DNA of 64,000 bases from Scolanthus callimorphus. Lineage: Eukaryota > Cnidaria > Anthozoa > Actiniaria > Edwardsiidae. The stretch lies in assembly GCA_033964015.1 (NCBI GenBank), contig CM066925.1, forward strand, positions 2,493,199 to 2,557,198, in the 5' to 3' direction. Position numbers and translations under genes: made by a program. The first letter of the stretch is position 1. Each line of letters starts with the position of its first letter. The notes under the pieces are model-generated. The model was not told the origin of the DNA. It saw only the letters and a program-made list of their open reading frames with translations, and did no database searches. Below, in pieces: positions 33,100 to 42,700 of this stretch.

Positions 33100-35141
33100 T
33101 AGTTGCAGCTCTCGCTAAGTGCCAACGAGCAACAGAACCGAGAATCATGTTATGCTCTTTTCACAAAGTGAGTTTTTTTTTTACAGCTGCTGAGGCTGAT
33201 TTAAAACTGCTTCGTACACCAACTTCTTCTACTGATTGCCAGATAAAGTGTCTGTGAATATTGCTTACAGTATACACCTATTTCAAAAAGTTGCTTTCGC
33301 GCGTTGATCGGCTATGCGTATTTCATAGATCGCAAAGCATCATGTTTGCAAATACCTCTCTTTTTTGAAAATTAACATGGATCCCAGAGAGCAACATTTT
33401 ATGAAATAGGTGTATCACAAAACGTTATGAAGCGAGTCAGAAATTAAAACAAAAGTTGAAAGAAAATGTTTTATTCTTTAGTGTTTCGTTTTGACATTAA
33501 CGGCACAGTTCCAAAGACAATCCACTGCACAAGAAAATTTTCCAGAATGGCTCAAGCAATAATTTTGGAAATGATCTCTACCTAAAGACCCTTGCTACAG
33601 ACTATCACATGACAAAACTGTTGTTTTCCTTACAGCGCGAGAAGCCCAAGTATGGCCACTCGATAATTAATTCGCATACTTTCGCCCGCGTTAGCCAATC
33701 ACAGGCGGTTTTTTTTTACAAGTGAGCCGGGCTTAAACCACAAAACTGCTCGAGTCACGATGAGTGTTCAAGTCATGAAATACAGCGGAACTTCCTAGGT
33801 TTTCTATTTTCTCTGAGCGGCTAAAAGTTATCTAAGCTGATGTCCGTGTTCTGGCGGGTCAAGCACAAAAAGCCGTCGACTGAGTTTGTCTCTCCGCTAG
33901 TCGGAGGTCAAATCATTCGCCAGCATTTCTCATTTATACTCGGCACTAAACCTGCAGGCATCGATACATGTAATAATTTATATAATTTAGAAATGAGCTT
34001 AGAATCTTACAAATTATAATGTTCAAATAGCAATTTACTTGATAAATAAACTCACATTGCGATCTAAACTTGCAAGAACCTGCCTACTGAGTTGTCTATC
34101 AGATGTCAAATTATTCGCGAACAAGAAACTATTCTCTTTCGGAAAATGGTCAATATGTTTTTCGAAAAGGAAATTTCTCAATTCATTTCTAAATTATATA
34201 AATTGTTATCGATGCAGGTTTAGTGCCAAGCATAAATGGAAAATGCGGGCGAATAATTTGACCTCCTAGACAAATATCTCCCCTTAAATCTGAATATAGT
34301 GACACTGATATAATTTTGATATACATGTGGAGATGTATATGTATGGAGAATGTGATTGGTAACTATGACTATCGTAAGCATAATTATGCGAGAATAACAG
34401 CATCAACAACAAGAGGATCATGTCAGTTGAGTTCTTGTGCGTTCTTTCATACCTCCTTTGACCCAAATCAATCAGACAACCAGTTTGCTAATTATTTACT
34501 TTTGTGTGATCGTATCAATGCTTTGTTCAATTGCTTTGCTTTTTGGCACGCAGGCCCAATGAAATGTAGTGAATTATTACAATTACAATTTTTGTTTCGG
34601 AACAGGTTTTTCGGCACGCTCGCCAACGTTAGCTCTCGACAAAATTCTTGGCTTGCTACCCGATTTTGAGCTTGCTTGCTCAAACTGGAACACGCTGCTT
34701 CTCAAAAGGCACTCCTCTGAAGTACACAAATGTGTTCTGGGTAAAAAAGAACGCGAACAACTTAAATCTCTAGTGAAACAAAGGATTTTTTCAAACCTTT
34801 CCTTTCGCGACATCGCCGAAAATCACCACGAGACGAATGCAAGCTTGGTACTATCAAGTCAGCAAAGAACACGCACGACGATTGGCTTTTGAAGTCACAT
34901 GATCCGATCAGCAAAAAGCACGCGCTACGATTGGCTCTGGTAGTCACATGACACGGTGCCGAGCAATACTTGTAAAGAACGCGTACTACAATTGGCTTTC
35001 TCGGCTGCTTCTAGACATTACGTCATTTAATATTACCTTAAGTTACGCTCAATCGAGATTTCTTTCGCCTGAACCTCGTACGGCTCTATGATGCTGCCGC
35101 CTCGCCAGCCTCGCGTCTTCGCTCGGCTGGCTCGTTGGCAA
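33100..35141. repeat. R4 long dispersed repeat, copy 1
   Basis: Nearly identical to 52966-54404 over most of its length. Both begin TAGTTGNAGCTCTCGCTAAG then TGCCAACGAGC, and both end GCTCGTTGGCAA; TGCCAACGAGC/GCTCGTTGGCA are inverted termini. This copy is about 600 bp longer (extra 33600-34260) and has a small duplication at 34890-34940. Frames around 34316-34892 occur in both copies but carry no motif. Several GATTGGC (CCAAT-type) motifs lie near 34880-35000. It is a DNA element or a segmental repeat; no transposase seen. Confidence 0.65.
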
Positions 35142-35957
35142 TCATGAATAACATTATTGCCCATAACAAAACATTTTTTTGGCAAAAATGATCTTAAGAC
35201 AGGTTGTTTTAGAACCTCGCGCAATCTTTTGATTTGGTTTTGGTGTTTATTGGAAGGTATAAAGATAGATGTTGTTGTCCCACCAAACGATTCTCATGGG
35301 AACCTGAGAAAAAAATATTCAAAGTTCACAGAAATATTGCATTTAGCATGAAAAATATTTGCCAATGGCTATCCTATATACCTTCCTGTATCATTTTTAG
35401 AAAACTTTGAAATTCTGTTTCTCAGGTCTCAATGGTGTAACTACATGTACCACTGCTTATTTCTTTCATGGGAAACTTTAAAAACACACAAAAATAAAGG
35501 CAATAGGCCATATCAAACTTTTTAGTAACAATATTTTGGGCCAAGCATTGCTCAAATCTCTAAAATAACCTGTCTTAGTTACAAAAATATCAAACAATGA
35601 AAACGCTGTTGTAGCTGTTAACGAATCATGATTTCTTGCAAAACTATTTTACAGTTAATCATTAACTTGCAGACATGTTCCTATTAATAAAAATATGCTT
35701 TCCTTTTTTTGCAGTGTGATGAACTGGCATTATCCATTGACAGTTTCTATTTTCAGTTTAACATATTTTTTCAAATTGTTTTTGCCTCTAGAAAAAGTAC
35801 AAGGGCCTTCCCAAAATTTTATGTAGATGTGGAAAAGTCTGCCAAGAAATGTCTGTAGATTAGTATCAGAAGCATTCTCAACTCTTTGCATAAGATAACA
35901 TACATTGGTATACTGTCCATTTTCTCTTGGTGGGTTAGGGGCTCTATTGTAATGAAA
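35142..35957. other. no supported gene; possible read-through of next exon
   Basis: AT-rich. On the minus strand the frame of the adjacent zinc-finger exon stays open past its TGA (35958) to about 35815, reading FHYNRAPNPPREN and NLQTFLGRLFHIY. The stop may be a recent change or the true end. Confidence 0.3.
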
Positions 35958-36225
35958 TCATTGCTGTTCAGCATGGGACTCTTTGTGCCTATACAGATTC
36001 CTCTTTTCTGCAAAGCACCTCTTACAGTGCTCACATTTAAATTTTTCTGTGTGCTTTTTAATGTTATGTCTCTTGAGCTTCTGTTCATGAGTAAACATTT
36101 CATTGCAATAGTCACATACACAGTCGTGGCAGCCTTTCATGTGATAGGACAAATCTTTTTGCCTTGCAAACTTCATATCACACTTTGGGCACTTGTGCTC
36201 CTTCATTCCCATGTCTGTGTCTTCT
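35958..36225 (-). CDS. C2H2 zinc-finger exon
   Basis: Acceptor TATAG at 36226-36230, then three fingers: CPKCDMKFARQKDLSYH with H five on, CDYCNEMFTHEQKLKRH with H five on, and CEHCKRCFAEKRNLYRH with H four on. Each has C-x2-C-x12-H-x3/4-H. It stops at TGA 35958-35960. An R2 repeat begins a few bases upstream of the acceptor (36240-36345), so a longer frame with an N-terminal Pro run is an artefact of R2. The exon lies 1 kb downstream of the HMG-box exons on the same strand and might belong to that gene, but the phases do not join directly, so another exon would be needed. DNA binding is expected from the fold. Confidence 0.6.
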
Positions 36226-36229
36226 CTAT

Positions 36230-36345
36230 ACAAATACTGTATTTTCCTTTGGAAATTCCAGAGGGGTGGCGGGGGGGGGGGCAATTTTCAAAGCCCTACT
36301 GTGGGATGGGGGATGGATATTTCCTGGAACCACAACATACAAAAA
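36230..36345. repeat. R2 repeat copy
   Basis: TTGGAAATTCCAGAGGGGTGG, a G run, then ATGGATATTTCCTGGAACCAC. Same structure as 50437-50525. Confidence 0.65.
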
Positions 36346-37270
36346 TGTGCAATTCAAGAAGATCCATGACACATCACAGGGGGAATTATCTTACACTAGT
36401 ACATTATTATGCCATTCTGAAAGCCAGATTCTTTTATACTTATATTTAACAACTATCCAAAGGTATTTTTTAATCATTAATGGAAATCATTGCCCAGTTT
36501 ACATAAACCAGTCTCAATCTTCTATGCAAAATGCCTGGACCATGTTTTGGGAATCAGTTACTCCAAAAAACCTGATGCACCTATCTATGTTTGCCCAAGG
36601 ATCGGGAACAATCCCAACCTGGAATTTGGCTTTTGTTTTGTCTTCCACTCTACAGACTCCATTTTTGGATTAGGATACTGATTCTTAATCCCCAACTCCC
36701 CTTGCATACCAAACTTCATCAAACATATTGAGATTCACTCTCACGTGACAAGGAAAATACAGAAAATGTATGAAATATTCCTGAGAGTGACAATGTAGAT
36801 GAAATACGGTAATCATTATGCAGGCAACAGGCTTCAAAATCTTGTGTCACCCGCCAAATGCGGGTGAGTTAACATATGCTATTGTGAGGGAATTATGGAT
36901 ACAGAAACCACTGTACCAGACCAAGAAATGCAAGCACACCCGGCCTCCTTGGCCCCACCCCCCAAAATCTGCCCCTGTTTATAGATACAGAAACCACTGT
37001 ATCAGCACAAGAAATACAAGCACACACCGCTCGTGACTAGTGTGAGGGAATTTATTGATACAGAAAACGCTAAATTCTTGGGGGTGACTTCGGAGAAATT
37101 GTTAAAAATTCTTAAGGGTGAGCACCTGAACCGAATCAACCCGGTGGGTACAAATAGAGCCAAATGCAAGAACACAAAATTCAAATCCACCTTCCTTGGG
37201 ACTGGTGTAGATGACACCCCCACCTTCAGGTAATGTTGAAAGCAAATTACAGTTACAATGTCGAACCAAC
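36346..37270. other. intron-like, with a degenerate local repeat
   Basis: Between the HMG-box exon and the zinc-finger exon. Contains two or three diverged copies of TGGATACAGAAACCACTGTA (about 36895, 36980, 37055). No exon identified. Confidence 0.3.
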
Positions 37271-37720
37271 CTTTCTTCTGTCTCTGGGCAGACTTTTCCA
37301 CATTTTTGCAACAACACTGGAAATCTCCCGAATCCCTGCCCCCTGTCCGAGCTCTTCTTTGACAACTGGCTGTAAAAAGGAAACGCGGGCCAGGAAAGCT
37401 ATGAGGATCGCGCGTGGCATATTCACAGAGACATAGATGTCAACTCTACCGGTATTGACGGGACTCTTGACATGTAGTTGCTTCGTCTCCCGGGAAAACT
37501 TCAAGACGACTAGACTGCCATATATTACTGTATTTCTCGCGGGAGAATTAGTATCATGTATTCATGGCATCCATTGTATGCTGAAGATACTATAAATAGT
37601 AAAACTCACCGCAACTGACTGGAAAAAAGTGTTCCGCCTGGTTGGTTTCTTCAGAGATTTCATTTTGAAGGAATTCCCAGCAATGTTTTCGCCACACGTG
37701 AGTGCTTCTTCTTCCGCCAT
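37271..37720 (-). CDS. HMG-box gene, first two exons
   Basis: Exon 1 (37720-37610) starts ATGGCGGAAGAAG, reads MAEEEALTCGENIAGNSFK then KKPTRRNTFFQSVA, and ends at a GTGAGT donor in phase 0. Exon 2 (37369-37271) has acceptor TTTTTACAG, reads PVVKEELGQGAGIREISSV then AKMWKSLPRDRRK, and ends at a GTTGGT donor in phase 0. Joined, KKPTRRNTFF through WKSLP is a compact HMG box: basic start, aromatic residues in helix 1, REIS and the Trp-Lys-x-Leu of helices 2-3. The intron splits the box. The protein is a likely DNA-bending nuclear factor. Later exons are uncertain; the C2H2 exon at 35958-36225 is a candidate. No frame damage. The start codon is 77 bp downstream of the promoter-like module 37798-37923. 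Confidence 0.65.
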
Positions 37721-37797
37721 ATTTGAACACACTTCCTGGCATGTCTTGAGAGTACACAGTGTCGCGAAAGCCACACGAGCGTTTGTCGAGCGTTGTC

Positions 37798-37923
37798 AAA
37801 AAGTCGGAGTGCCATCGGATGTTGTGCAATGTGACAACGACCGTTCTAAATGGCATCGACCGTTCTGCAAAATGGCAACGACCGTTTTAAATGGCAACAA
37901 CCGTTTACTAAAGGGAAATTTGC
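37798..37923 (-). promoter_or_regulatory. promoter-like module with four AACGGTC/TTGCCAT repeats (copy 2)
   Basis: Reading on the minus strand, the same 125-bp module as 30129-30253: CAAATTTCCCTTTAGTAAACG, four AACGGTCGTTGCCAT-type units in the same order (the third again has GATGCC), then TTGCACAACATCCGATGG and CTCCGACTTTTT. It is next to R1 on its far side and to the HMG-box start on its near side, in the same gene-relative orientation as copy 1. Confidence 0.55.
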
Positions 37924-38119
37924 GGCGGCGATGGCGGCTTTGTCCCTCGCTTAAGAAATCGCTTGAACTTTGCCCAAGGTGAATCTTTTCCAACAAAAAC
38001 ACGCCCACTGTTCAGATTTTCACCTTCTCTTCAGGTTTGTGAACTTCTTTTGGCGGCACAGCTTCAGGGCTAAGCGGAGTGAGTGTGGACACGATTTCTC
38101 TTACGGTATTAATATATAG
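37924..38119. repeat. R1 dispersed repeat, copy 2
   Basis: On the minus strand it starts ATCTATATATTAATACCGTA and runs through CCTGAAGCTGTGCCGCCAAA and GGGCGTGTTTTTGTTGGAAA to GCCGCCATCGCCGCCG, next to the promoter-like module. Copy 3 at 49328 shares the same terminal sequence. Confidence 0.65.
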
Positions 38120-38716
38120 ATGGTTTATTTAAATCTCATTACAGAATACACTGAATTGTGGGCTTGAATTGTGCTACAAAATAACATAATATTTCTACAG
38201 AATTGTCTACAGAATATCAAAATTGTAAAAATCTGCTGTAAAAAAAATGCATTGCCAATGATGAATGAGAACCCAATTTTTATTACCATGCTAGAATACT
38301 TTGCATTACTGCAGTTTTCAATTCTGCAAACTGCATTTATCCCTACACATCTATCAGACCCCAAACTCACAAAACCTCTCTGCATGCTCTGGGGTATGCC
38401 TTTCAGTGATTCAAAAGCTGTTTTGCAATTTTTTTCTTGATAAACACAATTTGGCGGAAGAAGACAAAGTGAAAGTTCACAGAATTATGGAAACTGCAGT
38501 AATATGGTTATAGTAATTTGAGAAAACATGAATCTTTAAAGTGCTTTTTAATAACAATGACATAATTATTTTAGATCAACTAGTATATATATTTTTTTTG
38601 TATAAATAGACTGTATTGTTAATTGCTCTTAACTGTTTAATAATTTCCTCGGTGTAATGATGCTTGTACTCTGACCACGGAGACCCTGCAATGTTTAAAC
38701 TGCTAGGGGTTTCAGT
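38120..38716. other. no supported gene
   Basis: A plus-strand frame at 38250-38513 (with a slip in a T run near 38430) contains MLEYFALLQFSILQ and EEDKVKVHRIMETAVIW, which look coding but match no family known to me. Possibly part of an old transposon gene. Confidence 0.25.
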
Positions 38717-39190
38717 TTAACATACAAAACAATCAATAATGCAGCGTGTTTTGGAGTAAACTTTATTGAAACATAGGGGCAATGCTTTCCTTATCTGTAG
38801 GCGGCTAGGCCAAATGAATAATACTGCCAGTTCTTTTGATATCAGTTTGGCCCAAGTGAAAAAATGCTGCTCACAGTTTCAACAGAAATCATAACCCGGA
38901 AGGCCAAGTCTTTTAATAAGCCCCAATCTGAGCTTCATCACAGTTAAGAACATTTCTTGTGACAAAGATAGCCTTCGTTGTGGACCAGGTCTACCTTTCA
39001 ATATGTTCAAATTTCGAGCATCGGCCGCTTGTTGTGGAGTTTCCCTTCTTGTTTGTTTGGCACCCCTCCAATACTGCATTCTGCTAGCCTTAGGTACTAA
39101 ATTGTCAAACAGTTCATTTCTCCGAGATGAAAATCCGACAAAGTGTAAAATTGTGCAACAAAACACTAATGGTCTGGAGCTTGTCAAGTA
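38717..39190 (-). pseudogene. ISL2EU-type transposase, N-terminal part
   Basis: Minus-strand frame: GRPGPQRRLSLSQEMFLTVM then KLRLGLIKRL, the helix-turn-helix (HTH_Tnp_4) found before DDE_Tnp_4 domains. A TGA follows at 38879, then in the same frame FTWAKLISKELAVLFIWPSR, ALPLCFNKVYSKTR and CIIDC, where the Asp is the first catalytic residue. It ends at a stop right after. About 20-25 residues between HTH and FTW are shortened. Truncated and inactive. Confidence 0.6.
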
Positions 39191-39390
39191 AACAAGGTAG
39201 TTTTTAGTTCGGGGTCTTAAAAATACAAGAAAAATTTAAACTTCGAAAAACTAAACAACTTCATAAGATAGAACAATATTTTAGCTTTAAAATGATATAT
39301 AGCTGGTTATCATAGCATAAATTGCGACGCGACGATAATTTTGTTCCGAAGACACCCGTCACGGGTTTACAGAGACCTTAACTACTACTA

Positions 39391-39888
39391 AAAACCGCAT
39401 CCAGTTTTGTATTTCTGATATCGACAAATGGATGGCTCTAAATAGGCTGAAACTGAATAAAGGTAAAACTGAACTCCTCTTGTTACGCTCTCGTTTCCGC
39501 AGCTCTCTTACTTTCGATTACCTCATCCATGGAAATAAAAGCGTAGTTCTAGTTGCGAAAGCTCGCAACATCGGTGTTATTTTTGATTCCACGAAGTCTT
39601 TGGTAAGCCACATTAATGCTATAGTAAAGCCTTCTGCCATCTGAGTAGTATAGCTAAGGTCGGGGGATTTCTAAAATACTCGCCCATTCTTGTTTGCTCT
39701 AAACTTGACTACTGCAATGCGCTACTCTACGGCCTTCCTAAATCTTTTATTGACAACCTCTAGAGCATGCAAAATGCTGCTGCTTGGGTCATTGCTAGAG
39801 TCGACAAATATAAGCACATAAGTCCTGTTTTGCAGCAATTACAGTGGCTCTTGGTTGAGTGCAGAATATTTATCTACAAGCTCTGAGA
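39391..39888 (+). mobile_element. LINE (L2-like) 3' RT fragment
   Basis: The plus frame gives ISDIDKWMALNRLKLNKGKT then ELLLLRSRF, the conserved segment after the RT palm in L2-type LINEs. It continues with several stops and shifts to about 39888. It is 5'-truncated and degenerate. It abuts a Gypsy RT fragment. Confidence 0.6.
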
Positions 39889-39889
39889 G

Positions 39890-40142
39890 TGCAAAGTATT
39901 CTCCAAGCTAGACCTGCAACAGGGGTACCACCAACTAACACTAGATCCAGAAACAAGAAGCGTAGCAACGTTCAGCACCCCCTGGGGTAACGTCAGACCC
40001 TGGCGACTTGTGTTCGGAGCTACGTCCTCACAAGATGTGTTCGACGAGGCAATGTTTAAAGTGTTTGGATATATTCCTAACTGCATTAACCAGACAGATG
40101 ACACCCTAATTGGTGGTAGTGATGAAGAAGAACACTCACAGT
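39890..40142 (+). mobile_element. Gypsy (Ty3-type) RT fragment
   Basis: The plus frame gives VFSKLDLQQGYHQLTLDPET, then FSTPWGNVRPWRLVFGA, DVFDEAMFKVFG and DDTLIGG. These are the ordered Ty3/Gypsy RT blocks, with the DD pair of the active site (one residue differs from the usual Y/F-x-DD). Only about 80 codons are present, without LTRs nearby. Confidence 0.65.
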
Positions 40143-40393
40143 ATGTTAATATTCAGTAAAGTAGTAGTTGATGAGGCCACACGCTTTTGTTAGTTGGAGA
40201 GAAATGTAGTATCCTGAAGCCCATGTCATGTAACATACATAGGGTAATACCACTGATCAATAAAATCAGTTTCATCCAAGATGGCGGCCTAGTTGGTACA
40301 ATAACTGTGTAGTTCTCGTGCCATTGCATCAGAAATGCGCAGCAACAACAAAAGATCAGTGGTTGTGTTTATTAATGAGGTACTTATAACTGT

Positions 40394-40738
40394 AGTAACT
40401 TTGTGAAGAAAAACCGTCCTGGTGTTGAAGAAGTGCATGTTTTCTCTGATGGACCAAGGACGCAGTTCAAGAACAAGTACATCGTCCAGCTGCTTCACAC
40501 CATAACTCACAGCCTTTCTCTAAAGAACGGCGTGCACTGCTGTTTCAACAAGAAACGTTGGAACAGTGTCTAGTGCGGAGGCCTTTTGTCGAGATTGCAA
40601 ACAAATTTTCGGGACATCAGTTTTCCTAATCACTTCCATCGACATACAAAACAAGTGTAAGGAGACGGACATTGATAATTGCTTTAAAATGGAAAGACCA
40701 TCCCAGGAATTAGCAAATTTCATTGCTTTTATGTAGAT
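40394..40738 (+). pseudogene. unassigned transposon-like ORF with SDGP motif
   Basis: The frame reads EEVHVFSDGPRTQFKNKYI to a TAG at 40571, then a one-base shift continues as GTVSSAEAFCRDC and PSQELANFIAFM to about 40738. The phrase 'vhvxSDGPxxQFKNxx' recurs in multicopy cnidarian and other animal proteins that look like transposases (recollection; superfamily not assigned). The Asp may be catalytic. Confidence 0.4.
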
Positions 40739-42019
40739 TTAGAAAAGCCACACACAATGAAGTTCCTCAACCACTCTTACCAAAATAGAGCCAAAGTATG
40801 CTTGGTTGATGATGATAATTATGACGTTGGTGGTAATGATAGTGATGATGACGTATCCAGTGCGGGGCTCGAAAAACAAAAAAAGGTGTCTGCCAATGGC
40901 CAAATGTCAGGGCATATTTAACACTTGGCAGGCCAAAAAATGAATAAATGATTGACACAATTAAAATGAAAAGATATATAATAAAAAGTTGAAACATCTC
41001 TTGACGTTTCTCTGCCAAATTTCTCGTTTTTTAAAACAAGCGATGAATACATTCTCAACATTTTTTACGTAGTTTACAAAATTCGCATCCTGCGGCTCGT
41101 GTTGTCAATCTGATACAACACGGCTGCTCATGTTGTAAACATTCCTTAAAAAACGGAGAGGGGAATTAAGAGGAAATCCATTTAGAGATCGAGCAATTTC
41201 AGGCTTTGGTGGACAAAATCTTGTACCGGAGTAATATCAAAGATATTCAAATACTGTTTGCATTTTCTTAGAGCTAGAGATGTTACTCATTAACTGTAGT
41301 AACACCAAAAACAAATTCCCATTGGAGCCTGTAAAAATAATTTTCAAAGCTGAACAAAGTATGGCAAACCCAAGAAAAAAGTGTTGTCAATTTCGTTCCA
41401 CTACCATTTCCCAGTGTTTTGTAGGACTAGAACTTTGAATTTCGTTTTGAAAGCTTGGTGTTATTATGGTGTTATTTTTCACAAGATATAGAAAACAGGC
41501 TCAAAGAAATTTGCAATACAATGCAAATGATCTTGGTACAAGATTTTTGTCCACTGCTTAATCCTTCTTAATGTATTTTTAGATACCATTAAAATGTTGT
41601 TAAAACATAGAAAACTAGACGCACAAGTGGGTGAACTCGGGCTTCTTATCTTTATACATCATGCAGGGCACCCTTAAACATAGTAATTGTGAACTTCGGT
41701 GGGAATATGTGGTGTAGCATGACCGGTACACAGCCCCCTCTAATCTGAGTTCCAATCAAAGAGACGGAAAGTGAATAACGGAAAGTGAATAATTTATGTC
41801 CTTAACACAGCAGGCCCAATATCAAGTGGCCCATAGGGATCGATCCATGCAGCTCCATGCCGGGAATCCATGCAGCTCAGGAGGAACAAGGATATGAAGT
41901 TTCATACAATGCACGAACACAATGCTTTATTCTGCTTTTTGCTCTCTATTTTTGTGGCTATTGTCTTACTACTGTGATAAGCCTGTGATAAGCCAGCGGA
42001 GTTAGATTAGCTTTCACGC
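40739..42019. other. no supported gene
   Basis: Contains GAT-rich low-complexity sequence at 40808-40855. No exon with motif or splice support on either strand. Confidence 0.3.
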
Positions 42020-42315
42020 TTGCGCGAGGCTACTTTTCATATGCTCGCGCAGCAACTCGTATTTCCTTTGCCTTACGGAAAGGGACAACGGACGTCGTAC
42101 TCTCTCGCAATATTGCGAAAGGACCTAAAGAAATGTGACATTGTGGTAGCTGATTCATCAGGACTGTTTGGGAAGACTACAACGATAAAGTACCGGTTGG
42201 CTATTTTTCACGAATTTAGTTGTCAGTACATACCAGAACAAAAAATTGCAACACTAATGGTAGGATTATGGCAGTTCCCAGTCGGAGAAAGTGCACCTGC
42301 ATCAATTGTAAGTAT
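42020..42315 (+). other. candidate upstream exon of the Ulp1-like gene
   Basis: Open frame ending at a GTAAGT donor (about 42309) in phase 0, reading LRKDLKKCDIVVADSSGLF then IKYRLAIFHEF and WQFPVGESAPASI. It looks coding. Position and strand fit an upstream exon of the peptidase gene, but the join to the next exon could not be verified and the family is not recognised. Confidence 0.35.
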
Positions 42316-42346
42316 AAGTTACCAGGATTGCCAGGTAAAACAGCCT

Positions 42347-42410
42347 ACAAATGTACAAAATGTAGCCTACAAATGTACAAAATGTAGCCTACAAATGTAC
42401 AAAATGTAAA
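42347..42410. repeat. 22-bp minisatellite, three copies
   Basis: CCTACAAATGTACAAAATGTAG is repeated head to tail with no differences, lying in the putative intron after the candidate exon at 42020-42315. Confidence 0.7.
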
Positions 42411-42497
42411 TTGACCATGTTAAAATAAGATTTACTATCAACTAATTGAATTGATTGTCACTGGTAGGTTTACTAAAAGTGGGTAGAATAATATAAC

Positions 42498-42590
42498 ATG
42501 CCACTAGAAACAGCGCGTCACCCAAGGGAAAAAAATGAGTAGGCGTTCCTCGAACAACTCGAATAAGACCGTGCGGGACATGGGAGCTAA
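42498..42590. repeat. R3 dispersed repeat, copy 1
   Basis: ACATGCCACTAGAAACAGCG, then CACCCAAGGGAAAAAAATGA, GTAGGCGTTCCTCGAACA and ATGGGAGCT. The same blocks occur inverted at about 60939-61020. Confidence 0.6.
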
Positions 42591-42700
42591 CACGCTAGCG
42601 GCGCCTTGTCGATATCTTTTATCTCTCTTTTGCCTTTAGCGAAATATATCCCAACTCTAGAGTTCAATAATGATATTCTCCTTCATTATTACAATGATTC

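Noticed and set aside
32864..33148. Poly-Pro and poly-Gly ORFs on both strands
   Set aside because: They are translations of G/C homopolymers in R2 repeats.
34316..34892. Open frames conserved between the two R4 copies
   Set aside because: Conservation is explained by the recent duplication of the whole repeat; no known motif and competing open frames in the same DNA.
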